Part shown: piece after piece, positions 1-6,281 of the stretch
How positions within the stretch are numbered: position 1 is the first letter of the stretch
Layout: each line of letters begins with the position of its first letter
Origin: Streptosporangiaceae bacterium
GTDB lineage: Bacteria; Actinomycetota; Actinomycetes; Streptosporangiales; Streptosporangiaceae
Direction: 5' to 3'
Assembly: GCA_030038715.1 (NCBI GenBank)
Contig: JASHSO010000266.1
Coordinates: forward strand, 1-10,508
Length of the DNA: 10,508 nucleotides
The notes under the pieces: model-generated
Told to the model about the DNA's origin: nothing
Database searches by the model: none
The model's input: only the letters and a program-made list of their open reading frames with translations
Made by a program: the position numbers and the translations under genes

Positions 1-1050
1 GATGATGTGGGCAGTCCATCCGGCCATCCGGCTGACCGAGAAGACCGGGGTGAACAGGTCGGTCGGTATGCCGAGGTAGTGATAGACGGTAGCCGCGTAG
101 AAGTCGACGTTCGGGTACAGGCCCTTCTCGGCGAACACGACTTCCTCCATCCGGCGTGACATCCGGTAGTAGGTATCGTCGCCAGAGGCATCGGCCAGTT
201 CGGCCGACATCTGCCTGAGGTGGACCGCCCGCGGGTCCATGGTCCTATACACCCGGTGGCCGAAGCCCATGATCTTGTCGCCCTGCCTGAGGCGCTCACT
301 CACCTGCCTGCTGACCGCCTCCAGCGGATCGCCGCCAGATTTCCTGATTGCCTGAAGGCCCAGCATGACCTGCTCGTTCGCGCCGCCGTGCAGCGGTCCC
401 GACAGCGTGCCGAGTGCCGCGACTACCGCCGAGTGCATATCAGCCAGGGTCGCTGCGCACACCCGCGCCGCGAACGTCGAGGCGTTCATGGTGTGATCCG
501 CATGCAGCACCAGGCAGGTATCGAATATCTCCGTAGCGCGCGGTTCCGGCCTGCGGCCGGAGATCTGCAGCAGGAAGTTGGCCGCTACGCCCATACCGGG
601 ATCGGGCTCCTGGGCCTGTCTGCCGGATCGAGCGGCGTGGTACGCGGCCACGAGAACAGGCTGCTGCGCCGTTAGCCTGGCCGCCTTCCTGAGGTTCGCG
701 GCTGGTGCATTGGACCCGGCGTCGGCGTCATCGGCGCTGCCCAGTGAGACCAGGCTCCGCAATGCCTCCATCGGCTGCTGGCGCCTGGCCACCTCGGGAA
801 TGGTGGAAGATGCCAGCGAGCCGATGGCCCGGCCCTTCGCCAGCTCCGTGCGGTAGCCCTCAAGCTCGGCTCGTGTTGGCGCGGAGCCGCGCTGCAGCAG
901 GTAAGCAATCTCCTCGAAGGACGAGTTCCCGGCTAGCTGATTGATGTCGTAGCCGCGATAGGACAGCCGTCCGGCAGTCCCGTCGATGTCACTGAGTGCG
1001 GTGGATGCGGCCACTACATCGGCCAGGCCCTTCGACGGCTGTCCTGCCAT
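1..1050 (-). CDS. Citrate synthase (3' end outside window)
   Basis: Condenses oxaloacetate with acetyl-CoA to citrate in the cytoplasm, the entry step of the TCA cycle. The 350 visible residues show the family's active-site motifs: HADHTMNAS with H183/H186, GPLHGGAN with H221, GFGHRVY with H265, PNVDFY with D316, and SRMAGW with R341. H221, H265 and D316 match the catalytic His-His-Asp set of E. coli GltA (H264, H305, D362). The N-terminus (YRGYDINQLA, then FEEIAYLL) is that of the shorter bacterial form of about 370-380 residues, so only some 25-30 C-terminal residues are missing. The ATG at 1050 is preceded by AGGAGA at 1055-1060 with a 4-nt gap. The gene is divergent from the FHA gene. This short actinobacterial form also includes 2-methylcitrate synthases; no prpB/prpD gene is visible beside it, so citrate synthase is preferred but substrate choice is not settled. 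Confidence 0.93.
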   Translation of the reverse strand, partial: MAGQPSKGLADVVAASTALSDIDGTAGRLSYRGYDINQLAGNSSFEEIAYLLQRGSAPTRAELEGYRTELAKGRAIGSLASSTIPEVARRQQPMEALRSLVSLGSADDADAGSNAPAANLRKAARLTAQQPVLVAAYHAARSGRQAQEPDPGMGVAANFLLQISGRRPEPRATEIFDTCLVLHADHTMNASTFAARVCAATLADMHSAVVAALGTLSGPLHGGANEQVMLGLQAIRKSGGDPLEAVSRQVSERLRQGDKIMGFGHRVYRTMDPRAVHLRQMSAELADASGDDTYYRMSRRMEEVVFAEKGLYPNVDFYAATVYHYLGIPTDLFTPVFSVSRMAGWTAHII

Positions 1051-1079
1051 CTGCTCTCCTTACCCGATGCCCGCTCGGC

Positions 1080-1085
1080 AGTGTA
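1080..1085 (-). promoter_or_regulatory. Candidate -10 box for citrate synthase
   Basis: On the minus strand the hexamer TACACT (TANNNT form) lies 30 bp upstream of the citrate synthase ATG, giving a predicted start of transcription around 1073 and a leader of about 20 nt that contains the AGGAGA ribosome binding site. No convincing -35 element is seen at 16-18 bp, so this rests on one hexamer. The whole divergent gap is 1051-1208; nothing else in it is clear. Confidence 0.25.
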
Positions 1086-1197
1086 CTTCCGCGGCACGCC
1101 GACGCGCCCACGACCGCCCAGCCTCGCCCGGGAGGGTAGCGACGAGCGCTAGCTGGGTAGCTCTAAGGTGACACCCCACTGGCTGCCCGGATACGCC

Positions 1198-1204
1198 GGA
1201 GGAG
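1198..1204 (+). promoter_or_regulatory. Ribosome binding site of the FHA gene
   Basis: GGAGGAG with a 4-nt spacer to the ATG at 1209. It is a near-perfect Shine-Dalgarno sequence and fixes this start. Confidence 0.7.
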
Positions 1205-1208
1205 CGCT

Positions 1209-1877
1209 ATGGAAACCCCCCACATCCGGATCGAAGCAACCGGCGCGATCGTCAGGCTACGCCCGGACGTGACCACGATCGGGCGCGGTATGTCGGTTGA
1301 CGTCCATCTCGATCATCCCAGCGTGTCGAAGCTGCATGCCGAGATCGTTCGCCGCGGACCCTACGCCTACGTTAGCGACCTCGGACTGTCACGAAACGGC
1401 ACGAGAGTCAATGGCCGGGTGGTCGCCCAGCGACTGCTAGAGAACGGCGACGTGCTGAGTTTCGGCTCGCAGCGCTGCCGGGCGGGCGGCCTGCCAAACG
1501 AAGACGTGCTGGACGAGACTGACGCGCGCAGGCCGGCCGTGCCCGAGCTGACAAGGCGCGAGGCAGATGTGGTCGCTGCGCTATGCAAGCCCGCGCTGTC
1601 GGACTGCGCCTTCGTAACGCCTGCCACCGCTCGCGACATCGCCGCCGACCTTGTGGTCACGGAGGCGGCGGTCAAGCAGCACCTACTCAGGCTTTACCAC
1701 AAACTGAAGATCGCCGAGGGGCCCAACCGCAGGATCAGGCTGGCCAACGAGGTCGTTGCCCGGGGGCTGGTCAGGCCCCTGCCCATGTCCGAAGCCGGAC
1801 TGGGCGATGGCCGCGAGTCCACGCAGCTCGCGCCTGCGAGCGATCGGCCGGTGCCAGCGTCCCGGCTGGCAAGCTAA
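1209..1877 (+). CDS. FHA domain protein with C-terminal helix-turn-helix
   Basis: Probable phosphothreonine-reading regulator, 222 residues. Residues 5-92 form a forkhead-associated domain: the conserved GR (25-26), SxxH (S40-H43) and NG motifs (N63-G64, then VNG at 67-69) that hold the phosphothreonine are all present. Residues about 113-188 resemble the winged-helix/GerE-like C-terminal domain of actinobacterial FHA proteins: LTRREADVVAALCKP, then TPATARDIAADL and VTEAAVKQHLLRLYHKL, the last being a likely recognition helix. The last 30 residues are Pro/Ser/Ala-rich and probably disordered. No signal peptide or membrane segment. The gene converges on a Ser/Thr kinase and its TAA overlaps the kinase TAG, so the kinase is the natural candidate partner. 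That the C-terminal domain binds DNA is inferred from similarity of form; the target is unknown. Confidence 0.85.
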   Translation: METPHIRIEATGAIVRLRPDVTTIGRGMSVDVHLDHPSVSKLHAEIVRRGPYAYVSDLGLSRNGTRVNGRVVAQRLLENGDVLSFGSQRCRAGGLPNEDVLDETDARRPAVPELTRREADVVAALCKPALSDCAFVTPATARDIAADLVVTEAAVKQHLLRLYHKLKIAEGPNRRIRLANEVVARGLVRPLPMSEAGLGDGRESTQLAPASDRPVPASRLAS

Positions 1878-3841
1878 GACTGGCGAGCCGGCCATAACAG
1901 CCGCTGACCGACCCAGTGCGCCAGCCGCCCGCCGATGTAGCTGACGTTTCCCGGCCAGCGGAGGAGCTGCGAGTGCGCCGAGGACGCGGCCTGCAGCTGG
2001 TTGCCAAGGTGCACGGCCGGCCAGTACCCGGGCGCAAGAGTCGCGGCCGCGAAGACGGCCGCCGCCGCGAGCGCGGTCAGCCCGATACCGCCGCTGATCG
2101 CGGCCAGCGGCGAGCGAGTGAGGCTGCCGTAGAACGCGTTCAGCGGCCGCCGGCAGGCTCGTGAGCCAGGCCCGAGGCAATAGCAGGCAACCAGGGCGCC
2201 AGCCGCCAGCCCGCCAGCCCTAGGCAGCGAAGATGGACCTTCGATCAGCACCGCCAGCGCGGCCGCACCGCCGGCGCACACCAGCGCGAGCGGAGCCAGC
2301 AAGAGGAAGCGCAGGATCGAGCGAAGAATAGCCCAGGGAAAGAACGCCAGCGCCAAGGCGATGTCGCCCTGTCGCGGCGCTGACCCGTGCCGACGGCGAC
2401 GTCGGCCGAGCCAGTCCGATGTCGTGTCGGCGGCAACGAGGACCGTCAGGACCACCAGCGCGGCTGCTGCCCCGGCCACCGGCAGCAACACGCTGACGGC
2501 TATCAGCCCGGCCAGTGTGGCCAGGACGAGCAACAGTCTGCTCGGCGGCTGGCTCTCGGCGGCAGCAGCCTGCGCTTCGAGCGGCTGCGCTGCGGCCGCC
2601 GATGAGGAAAACTGCTGTAGGACTCCTCCGGGCGGCGCCGCCCATCCTGAGCTCGCCCCGTTAGCGAGCCCGGCCGAGTCGTGCGGGGCTGCGGCCAGCT
2701 CCCGGTAATGCACCGGCGTCAGCAGGTCGGCGAAGTCGTCAGGGCTAACGGCCGCCAGCGGCCTGGTCCCCGACCAATCGAGCGCTTGCGCGCCCACGAC
2801 GCCGGGCGCATCAGGCGTGCCAGGTCCGCCGTCCGCTGCGGCGCCGGGCCAGGCTGGCGGGGCCACGCCCGGGCCGCCGGTGGCGACGACACGCTGCCCG
2901 TCGCCACCGGCGGCGGAAAGGTCCTGAGCGGTCCGAGCGAGCTGGCCTGCTGCGGCGGAACTCGCAGCGGACGCGCCGGAGAGGGCGGCCGCAGCGACGC
3001 CGTCGGCAGAGCCGGTATCTCCCGGCACGAGCAGGTCCGGGTCGAGGCGGCCGGTGAGCTCGGCTAGCTGTGCCGCCGAGGGCCGCCGTCCCGGATCCCT
3101 GGCAAGCGCCGATGCTACGAGTGGGAGCAGGGCTGGTGATAGTCCGGTCAGGTCTGGCTGACCGTGCACGATCCGGTAGAAGATCGTCTCGAACTGCCCA
3201 GTGCCGAACGGTGGCCGTGCTGTTGCCGCATACGCCAGAGTGGCTCCCCACGAATGGACGTCGGCCGCGGGGCCGTTTGCCCTTCCCTCGATGACCTCGG
3301 GCGCCAGGTAGCCCGGCGTTCCCATGAACATCCCGGTCAAGGTCAGCCGGGTTGCATCCGGTGCCTGGGCAATGCCGAAGTCGATCACCACGGGCTCGCC
3401 GTCCACGAGCATGACGTTGCCTGGCTTGAGATCCCTGTGCACGACGCCGGCCGAGTGCACGGCCATCAGTCCCGCCGCGAGCCCGCGGGCGAGCCTGGCC
3501 AGGGCCACACCGGTGAGCGGCCCGTGGGCCGCGACCACATCCTCAAGCGTCCGGCCAGGCACGTACCGGGTGACGATGTACGGCGGATTGGCCTCGACGT
3601 CGGCGTCTATGACCTCGGCAACGAACGGGCTGTGCACGCGTCGCATCGTCTCGACCTCGCGGGCAAGCCGCCGCCGCGCGGTCGCCTCAGCGGGGATGCC
3701 CTGGCGCAAGACCTTGATCGCGACCGGCCGGTCATCGGGATCGCTGGCAAGGTAGACGATCCCCATGCCGCCCTCGCCCAGCTCCTGACGAAGCCGGTAC
3801 CGGCCCAGCCGCTCTTCCCCCGCGTGGGCACTCATATCCAC
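1874..3841 (-). CDS. Transmembrane Ser/Thr protein kinase (PknB-like)
   Basis: Hanks-type kinase, 655 residues. The N-terminal domain (about 14-265) has every catalytic motif: P-loop GEGGMG (22-27), AIK with K43, HRDLKPGN with D137/K139/N142, DFG (154-156), APE (180-182), DVHSWG with D194 and GRRPSA with R252/R253. T167 and T169 in the activation loop correspond to the autophosphorylated threonines T171/T173 of PknB. Residues about 270-433 are an Ala/Gly/Pro-rich linker. Residues 435-603 hold roughly five hydrophobic stretches (435-453, 455-471, 509-532, 543-557, 582-603) with a basic loop RRRRRHG at 480-486. There are no PASTA or other sensor repeats. The start is uncertain: GTG at 3841 or ATG at 3835 (MSAHAGEERLG); neither has a strong ribosome binding site. 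It converges on the FHA gene, a likely substrate or reader. Confidence 0.93.
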   Translation of the reverse strand: MDMSAHAGEERLGRYRLRQELGEGGMGIVYLASDPDDRPVAIKVLRQGIPAEATARRRLAREVETMRRVHSPFVAEVIDADVEANPPYIVTRYVPGRTLEDVVAAHGPLTGVALARLARGLAAGLMAVHSAGVVHRDLKPGNVMLVDGEPVVIDFGIAQAPDATRLTLTGMFMGTPGYLAPEVIEGRANGPAADVHSWGATLAYAATARPPFGTGQFETIFYRIVHGQPDLTGLSPALLPLVASALARDPGRRPSAAQLAELTGRLDPDLLVPGDTGSADGVAAAALSGASAASSAAAGQLARTAQDLSAAGGDGQRVVATGGPGVAPPAWPGAAADGGPGTPDAPGVVGAQALDWSGTRPLAAVSPDDFADLLTPVHYRELAAAPHDSAGLANGASSGWAAPPGGVLQQFSSSAAAAQPLEAQAAAAESQPPSRLLLVLATLAGLIAVSVLLPVAGAAAALVVLTVLVAADTTSDWLGRRRRRHGSAPRQGDIALALAFFPWAILRSILRFLLLAPLALVCAGGAAALAVLIEGPSSLPRAGGLAAGALVACYCLGPGSRACRRPLNAFYGSLTRSPLAAISGGIGLTALAAAAVFAAATLAPGYWPAVHLGNQLQAASSAHSQLLRWPGNVSYIGGRLAHWVGQRLLWPARQS

Positions 3842-3920
3842 AGAGCCTACGGCCGTCCGCCCAGTCGCTAGACGAGGAGGCTGGAGGTCGGCCGCACGAC
3901 CTCCGCTACGGTTTCAATAA

Positions 3921-3936
3921 GATACCGTCCGGTATC
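3921..3936. promoter_or_regulatory. TetR-type operator, perfect inverted repeat
   Basis: GATACCG-TC-CGGTATC is a perfect 7-bp inverted repeat with a 2-bp centre, the size and form of a TetR-family operator. It lies 33 bp upstream of the TetR start and 80 bp upstream of the kinase start, in an AT-rich island of an otherwise GC-rich region. Binding of the adjacent TetR protein is inferred from position. Confidence 0.75.
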
Positions 3937-3938
3937 GA

Positions 3939-3952
3939 ATACTAATCGGTAT
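3939..3952. promoter_or_regulatory. Second, degenerate operator copy
   Basis: ATACTAATCGGTAT matches the core of the perfect operator (ATACCGTCCGGTAT at 3922-3935) at 10 of 14 positions, in the same orientation and 17 bp further on. The right half CGGTAT is intact and the left half is ATAC only. It runs into the candidate -10 box, so binding here would block transcription of the TetR gene. Confidence 0.5.
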
Positions 3953-3960
3953 GCTATAGA
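3950..3960 (+). promoter_or_regulatory. Candidate -10 region of the TetR gene
   Basis: Two overlapping -10-like hexamers, TATGCT (3950-3955) and TATAGA (3955-3960). With the second, transcription would begin about 3967, almost at the ATG at 3969. As no ribosome binding site at proper distance precedes that ATG (AGGG directly abuts it), a leaderless or very short-leader transcript is likely. No good -35 hexamer is seen. Confidence 0.4.
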
Positions 3961-3968
3961 CTCTAGGG

Positions 3969-4613
3969 ATGCCACGAGGTGTCACCAAAAGGCGGCCCGT
4001 GACCGTCAGCGCACTGCTCGATGCGGCGATGGAATTGTTCGCAGAGCGGGGTTACGGCGCCACGTCTATTCCCGAGATCTGCGCGCGGGCCGGCTTGACC
4101 AAGGGCGCGTTCTACTCGAACTTCGCAGACAAGGATGCGCTGTTCCTGACGCTGCTGGACCGCAGCTGGCAAAGGCGAGCGGAGTGGCTAGGCCGTGTCA
4201 TGCCTACCAGCGGAGCCCTGGCCCTAGCGCTCGAAAACCGAGAGGCCCTTCCTGGTCTGGCGACAGACCGGGAGTGGACGCTCGTGTCGACGGAATTCTC
4301 GCTGCGCGCGATCCGCCAACCCAGCGTCGCTGCGCTCTTGGTCGAGCACGAGCGTCGCGTCCGCTCCGAGCTGGCTGTCCTCGTCGCAGCGGCCATGCAG
4401 CGGGCGGGACGCCTGCCCACCGTTCCCGTCGCCGTGATCGCCCGGATGATCGTCGCGGTAACCGAAGGCAGTGACATTCAGGCGCTGACCGATAACGCAG
4501 CCGGCGCCCCAGTCCAGGCGGACCTCGGCCAGCAGGCCATCGTGGCGCTGCTGAGGAGCCTGTCACGGCCGGCTGAGCCCACAGCCGCTCCGGGCCAGCG
4601 CGGCCGGCTGTGA
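3969..4613 (+). CDS. TetR/AcrR family transcriptional regulator
   Basis: One-component repressor of 214 residues, the usual family length. Residues about 12-58 are the TetR DNA-binding domain: LLDAAMELFAERGYGATSI, then the helix-turn-helix IPEICARAGLTKGAFYSNF and the typical DKDALFLTLLD that leads into helix 4. The rest is the variable alpha-helical ligand/dimer domain; its ligand cannot be read from sequence. The ATG at 3969 lies just after a candidate -10 box and has no spaced Shine-Dalgarno sequence, so the mRNA may be leaderless. A perfect operator palindrome and a degenerate copy lie directly upstream, pointing to autoregulation and possibly to control of the divergent kinase gene. The CoA-transferase gene follows after a 34-nt gap on the same strand and is probably co-transcribed, which suggests an acyl-CoA or its acid as inducer (inference). 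Confidence 0.92.
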   Translation: MPRGVTKRRPVTVSALLDAAMELFAERGYGATSIPEICARAGLTKGAFYSNFADKDALFLTLLDRSWQRRAEWLGRVMPTSGALALALENREALPGLATDREWTLVSTEFSLRAIRQPSVAALLVEHERRVRSELAVLVAAAMQRAGRLPTVPVAVIARMIVAVTEGSDIQALTDNAAGAPVQADLGQQAIVALLRSLSRPAEPTAAPGQRGRL

Positions 4614-4631
4614 TGACACCCGCGCGCACAT

Positions 4632-4637
4632 GGGAGG
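4632..4637 (+). promoter_or_regulatory. Ribosome binding site deciding the CoA-transferase start
   Basis: GGGAGG lies 10 nt before the ATG at 4648. It overlaps the first codons of the alternative in-frame ATG at 4630, which itself has no ribosome binding site. This favours 4648. Confidence 0.6.
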
Positions 4638-4647
4638 TGCCCACGAT

Positions 4648-6120
4648 ATGACCCCGCACAGCCACGACGTCTCAACCCAGCTACGCCCGCGAGATGCCGT
4701 TACGGGTTTTGATGCGCTGGGAGCGCTGGACGACCTGCTGCACGACGTCAGCCTGTCCAGCGCTGACACGGGCGGCCGCGTGTCGTTCGCCGGTCAAGAT
4801 CCCATCCTGCCCGCGGCGCACCAGCTTGGTGCCTGCATCGGCCTCCCGATCATGGCAGCCGCGGTCGCGGCGGTCGCCCTGCACCGGCACCGCGGTGGTC
4901 CCGCACAAGACCTTGAGCTGGACTTGCGGCAGGCCGTGCACGGCATTACGCCGGGCGCCTTCTGGCACCCGACGCTCAATGGGGAGCTGGCTCCCCATCC
5001 GCTGGTGCTCGACAACCCGTTCCTGCTTACGCCGTACCGCAGCACCGACGGCCGCTGGGTCATGGCGTCGGGGGTATACCCGCATCTGGCCGCACAGTGG
5101 TGCCGCTTCCTGGACGTGCCACCTGACGCCGCCAAGGTTGCGATAGCTGTCGGACGGTGGGATGGCTTCGAACTGGAAGAGCGGGCGAATGCGGCGGGCC
5201 TGCCGGCCTGCGTGGTGCGTACCGCCGCAGAATGGCTGGCTAACGAGCAGGGATCGGTGCTGGCAGGCCAGCCGGTCATCGGACTGGAGCGAATTGGCGA
5301 CGCTCCGGTACGGGACTTTGGCCCGGCGCGGCGCCCGTTCGAAGGCGTCCGCGTGCTGTCGTTCACCCATGCCGTAGCGGGTCCCACGGTGGGCCGGACG
5401 CTCGCCGAGCACGGGGCCGACGTGCTCTGTGCGACCCGCCCGAACGACTACGAGCACGAGTTCATATACGCCGAGGCCAACGTCGGCTCCCGGAGCGCGT
5501 ATATCGACCTGGACAGGCCGACCGGGCAGGAGCGCGCCGCCGCCCTCCTGGCCGATGCCGACATCGTGGTCAACAACCACCGCAGCGGCTCGCTCGAGCG
5601 CCGCGGCCTCGAGCCGCGACGGCTCGCGGAACGATACCCAGGCCTGGTGTCCGTCTCAGTCACCTGCTACGGATCGCGCGGACCGTGGGCACGGCGCGGA
5701 GGCTTCGACATGAACGGATCGGCTGCGTCCGGCCTCATGACCATCGAGGGTACAGAGGCCGAGCCCAGGCTTCCGGTCACCGGGATGATCAACGACTACA
5801 TCACGGGATACCTGGGGGCCGTCGGCGCCGCCGCGGCGCTGGTCCAGCGCGCCACTGTCGGCGGCTCCTGGCATGTGACAGTGAGCCTGACCAGAACCGC
5901 CATGTGGTGCGGGTCACTCGGCCTTGTTAACCCGGCCTTGGCCGGGCGCGACGAGGAGCATAGCCTCGGCGAGCCCGCCTGCTACGACGCCCCCAGCCCG
6001 CTCGGCGACATCCACATGCTGGCCCCGCCGGTGCGCTTTTCTGCCACCAAGCCCGGCTGGCCAACCCCCCCTCTGGTTCCGAGGGGCTCGGGCCGCCCCG
6101 TTTGGCGGATCCAGCCGTAG
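4648..6120 (+). CDS. Family III CoA-transferase (CaiB/BaiF), long form
   Basis: Expected to move CoA between an acyl-CoA and a free acid; substrates unknown. With the ATG at 4648 the protein has 490 residues. The C-terminal part from about residue 229 begins as classical family III enzymes do: FEGVRVLSFTHAVAGP, LAEHGADVL, then SAYIDLDRPTGQE, VVNNHRSGSLERRGL and GGFDMNGSAASG, where D354 fits the catalytic aspartate. NDYITGYLGAVGAAAALVQRA and a WHVTVSL strand follow. The N-terminal part (about 50-228) resembles the later half of such enzymes (LGACIGLPIMAAAVAAVALH, LELDLRQAV, LLTPYRSTDGRWV, WLANEQGSVLAGQPVI), so the middle of the fold occurs twice. I recall other bacterial CoA-transferases of this 450-500-residue type. 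The tail (LGDIHMLAPPVRFS, WRIQP) is a natural end, so the gene looks intact. The start at 4630 would add six residues. Confidence 0.87.
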   Translation: MTPHSHDVSTQLRPRDAVTGFDALGALDDLLHDVSLSSADTGGRVSFAGQDPILPAAHQLGACIGLPIMAAAVAAVALHRHRGGPAQDLELDLRQAVHGITPGAFWHPTLNGELAPHPLVLDNPFLLTPYRSTDGRWVMASGVYPHLAAQWCRFLDVPPDAAKVAIAVGRWDGFELEERANAAGLPACVVRTAAEWLANEQGSVLAGQPVIGLERIGDAPVRDFGPARRPFEGVRVLSFTHAVAGPTVGRTLAEHGADVLCATRPNDYEHEFIYAEANVGSRSAYIDLDRPTGQERAAALLADADIVVNNHRSGSLERRGLEPRRLAERYPGLVSVSVTCYGSRGPWARRGGFDMNGSAASGLMTIEGTEAEPRLPVTGMINDYITGYLGAVGAAAALVQRATVGGSWHVTVSLTRTAMWCGSLGLVNPALAGRDEEHSLGEPACYDAPSPLGDIHMLAPPVRFSATKPGWPTPPLVPRGSGRPVWRIQP

Positions 6121-6157
6121 CATCCCTGATGCGAAGCGTGGGTAAGCAGCGACGCGA

Positions 6158-6201
6158 TTGACGTTCACGCGCGCCAGGTGCCGTTACGGCAGCCTGCTGC
6201 C
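6158..6201 (+). promoter_or_regulatory. Possible promoter and leader structure of the YhgE-type gene
   Basis: The 161-nt gap 6121-6281 contains a -35-like TTGACG (6158-6163), without a good -10 at the right distance. It also holds two overlapping short inverted repeats, TGCCG-TTA-CGGCA (6179-6191) and GGCAG-CCTG-CTGCC (6188-6201), whose shared GGCA segment can pair with only one side at a time. The evidence is weak; no other feature is seen in this gap. Confidence 0.2.
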
Positions 6202-6268
6202 ATGAGTGATCAAGACGGCGTGCAAGGCTGCAGCACGTCGGCGTGCTGGCACAGGTGCTAACTAGCCC

Positions 6269-6274
6269 AGGAGA
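6269..6274 (+). promoter_or_regulatory. Ribosome binding site deciding the YhgE-type start
   Basis: AGGAGA is followed by a 7-nt spacer and a GTG at 6282. This is far better than anything before the in-frame GTG at 6243, so translation most likely starts at 6282. Confidence 0.7.
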
Positions 6275-6281
6275 AACCCAA

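Noticed and set aside
220..675. Plus-strand reading frame opposite citrate synthase
   Set aside because: It is an antisense shadow: the minus strand encodes an uninterrupted citrate synthase with its catalytic residues.
4681..5580. Minus-strand reading frame of 299 codons inside the CoA-transferase gene
   Set aside because: The plus strand carries the full CoA-transferase with its motifs. The minus-strand product has no domain and no ribosome binding site context.
6068..6086. CCCCTC-N7-GAGGGG stem near the end of the CoA-transferase gene
   Set aside because: It is inside the coding sequence, about 35 bp before the stop, and encodes part of the normal C-terminus. It is too short to call a terminator.
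6202..6261. 19-codon ORF with three cysteines before the YhgE-type gene
   Set aside because: No ribosome binding site before its ATG and no known peptide pattern. A frame this short is expected by chance.
6243..6281. 13 extra N-terminal codons for the YhgE-type protein from a GTG at 6243
   Set aside because: There is no ribosome binding site for 6243, whereas AGGAGA at 6269-6274 is ideally placed for the GTG at 6282.
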